This document shows positions 12,832 through 13,724 of a stretch of 13,724 bases of DNA, in pieces. Every line of letters starts with the position of its first letter. Position 1 is the stretch's first letter. Both the position numbers and the translations under genes were made by a program. Source of the DNA: Lentimicrobiaceae bacterium (GTDB lineage Bacteria > Bacteroidota > Bacteroidia > Bacteroidales > WCHB1-69); the NCBI GenBank assembly GCA_009787485.1, contig WQWP01000058.1, forward strand, positions 1 to 13,724. Reading direction: 5' to 3'. The notes beneath the pieces are model-generated. The model was not told the DNA's origin and did no database searches. It saw nothing but the letters and a program-made list of their open reading frames with translations.

Positions 12832-12849
12832 AAAAGGGCGGCCTTTTTT
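12832..12849 (+). terminator. likely intrinsic terminator of hydCBA
   Basis: AAAAGG (12832-12837) pairs with CCTTTT (12842-12847) around GCGG, followed by more T (to 12849). The stem is short but sits about 70 bases after the hydA stop and before the next promoter region. Confidence 0.5.
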
Positions 12850-12873
12850 ATTTTAAAAAAATAGAACTTTTCA

Positions 12874-12937
12874 GGAGTAAATTCCGTAAAAGTTGCGATA
12901 TTTTTGGAATTTATTCCAAAAAAGTTGTATTTTCACG
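12874..12937 (+). promoter_or_regulatory. two 32-bp direct repeats with a dyad, operator-like
   Basis: GGAGTAAATTCC (12874-12885) and GGAATTTATTCC (12906-12917) are each followed after two bases by AAAAGTTG (12888-12895 and 12920-12927), so the period is 32 bp. The second copy lies in a perfect dyad, TTTTTGGAAT-TT-ATTCCAAAAA (12901-12922). It ends about 22 bases before the start codon of the AAA/DUF4143 remnant, a good place for an operator or promoter. Confidence 0.6.
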
Positions 12938-12959
12938 GCAGAATTAAATACAAATAACT

Positions 12960-13724
12960 ATGATAAAGCGCATGAGGCTGATGTGCGTAATATGTTTGAA
13001 CATGCAACCTCAACAAGTTTGCGGGCTTCTATAGGCAATTATACCATGGTCATTATTGACGAAACGCAACGAATTGAAAATATTGGCTTAAAATTAAAAT
13101 TGATTACCGACCAAATTCCCAACGTGCAATTAATTGCTACCGGTAGCTCAGCTTTTGAGTTGAGTAATCGCATTAATGAGCCACTTACCGGACGAAAATG
13201 GGAGTTTCAACTTTTTCCGCTTTCATTTGCCGAAATGGTACAACATCATGGTTTAATGGAAGAAAAACGCTTGCTCCGCCATAGGCTTTTGTATGGATAT
13301 TATCCTGAGGTTGTTGTAAATCAAGGAAATGAAAATAAAATTTTACGACAGCTTTCAGACAGTTATCTTTACAAAGATATTTTACAATGGGAAGGGATTC
13401 AAAAACCGGACCGGCTACTCACTTTACTAAAGGCATTGGCTTTTCAAATCGGCAATCAGGTATCGTACAATGAATTGGCGCAAACTTGTGGGCTTGATTC
13501 TAAAACTGTTGAAAAATATATTTTTACGATAACGGCATCCGTAATGCCCTGATTTCAAACTTTAATCAAATAGAAATGCGGGATGATAAAGGCGCTTTAT
13601 GGGAAAATTTTTTGGTTTCCGAAAGAATGAAGAAATTACATTATAGCGAAATTTGGGCAAACTCCTATTTTTGGCGTACTAAAGACCAAAAAGAGATTGA
13701 TTATATTGAAGAAAAAGACGGTAC
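12960..13724 (+). pseudogene. AAA ATPase with DUF4143, broken by two deletions; runs off the end
   Basis: Three pieces of one protein type are seen in different frames. (1) ATG-ATA-AAG-CGC (12960-12971) gives M-I-K-R, the usual start. (2) From about 12971 in a second frame: H-E-A-D-V-R-N-M-F-E-H-A-T, then V-I-I-D-E-T-Q-R-I-E-N (Walker B region) and L-I-A-T-G-S-S-A-F-E-L (sensor 1-like), P-L-S-F-A-E-M, and V-S-Y-N-E-L-A-Q-T-C-G, up to V-E-K-Y-I (13508-13522) and a stop at 13550-13552. (3) A third frame starts K-I-Y-F-Y-D-N-G-I-R-N-A (13513-13548) and runs open to the window end with G-A-L-W-E-N-F-L and Y-F-W-R-T. The Walker A P-loop (G-x-x-x-x-G-K-T) is missing between 1 and 2, and about 30 residues between 2 and 3 (from memory of the family). 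It cannot work as an ATPase. Confidence 0.82.

Noticed and set aside
12821..12875. Insertion-sequence end (GGCTGTCTGAAAAGG and CTTTTCAG nearby)
   Set aside because: The 8-bp match CTGAAAAG/CTTTTCAG is short, no transposase or matching second end is seen, and a terminator explains the hairpin.

Overview
This window looks like a chromosomal segment from an anaerobic member of the Bacteroidota, probably close to Bacteroidales. The sequence evidence is a lipoprotein fragment with a BACON-type domain, a C-terminal remnant of a type IX secretion (T9SS) cargo protein, a bactofilin followed by AtpZ-type genes, a Bacteroidota-style -7 promoter element (TAnnTTTG pattern) before the hydrogenase operon, and almost no Shine-Dalgarno sequences apart from one before the first gene. 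The NAD-linked [FeFe]-hydrogenase points to an anaerobic, fermentative life.

Layout. 1-1746: three small AT-rich genes on the + strand (SRPBCC protein, SAM methyltransferase, GNAT acetyltransferase). 1747-2531: a long non-coding stretch full of short repeats, dyads and helically phased A/T tracts. 2532-2834: broken lipoprotein gene. 2896-5117: bactofilin, a 7/8-bp repeat array, then an overlapping trio (AtpZ-like, small four-helix membrane protein, glycerolipid-type acyltransferase). 5217-5666: small secreted protein. 5776-6159: a composite of hairpin repeats followed by the last codons of a T9SS cargo gene. 6168-7298 (-): dnaN, the DNA polymerase sliding clamp. 7389-8048: CoA-transferase subunit B without its partner subunit. 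8049-8641: a Fic-family gene that has lost its catalytic middle. 8674-9132 (-): GAF-type free methionine-(R)-sulfoxide reductase. 9306-12763: hydC-hydB-hydA, a trimeric NAD-linked [FeFe]-hydrogenase. 12764-12959: 7-bp repeat, terminator-like hairpin and operator-like direct repeats. 12960 to the end: an AAA ATPase/DUF4143 gene broken by two internal deletions.

How the genes work together. The clear functional unit is hydCBA: NADH or NAD+ at HydB, electron relay through HydC and the HydA iron-sulfur domains, and H2 chemistry at the HydA H-cluster. HydB and HydA here are both short forms without the terminal Fe-S domains of the electron-bifurcating enzymes. The other genes are mainly housekeeping (dnaN, bactofilin, AtpZ, acyltransferase, Met-sulfoxide repair).

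The most unusual theme is gene decay by internal deletion. The Fic gene and the AAA/DUF4143 gene keep recognisable 5' and 3' ends but have lost internal pieces, including the catalytic cores, with frame changes at the junctions. A second theme is the density and variety of short intergenic repeats. I found no complete new defence or mobile system.
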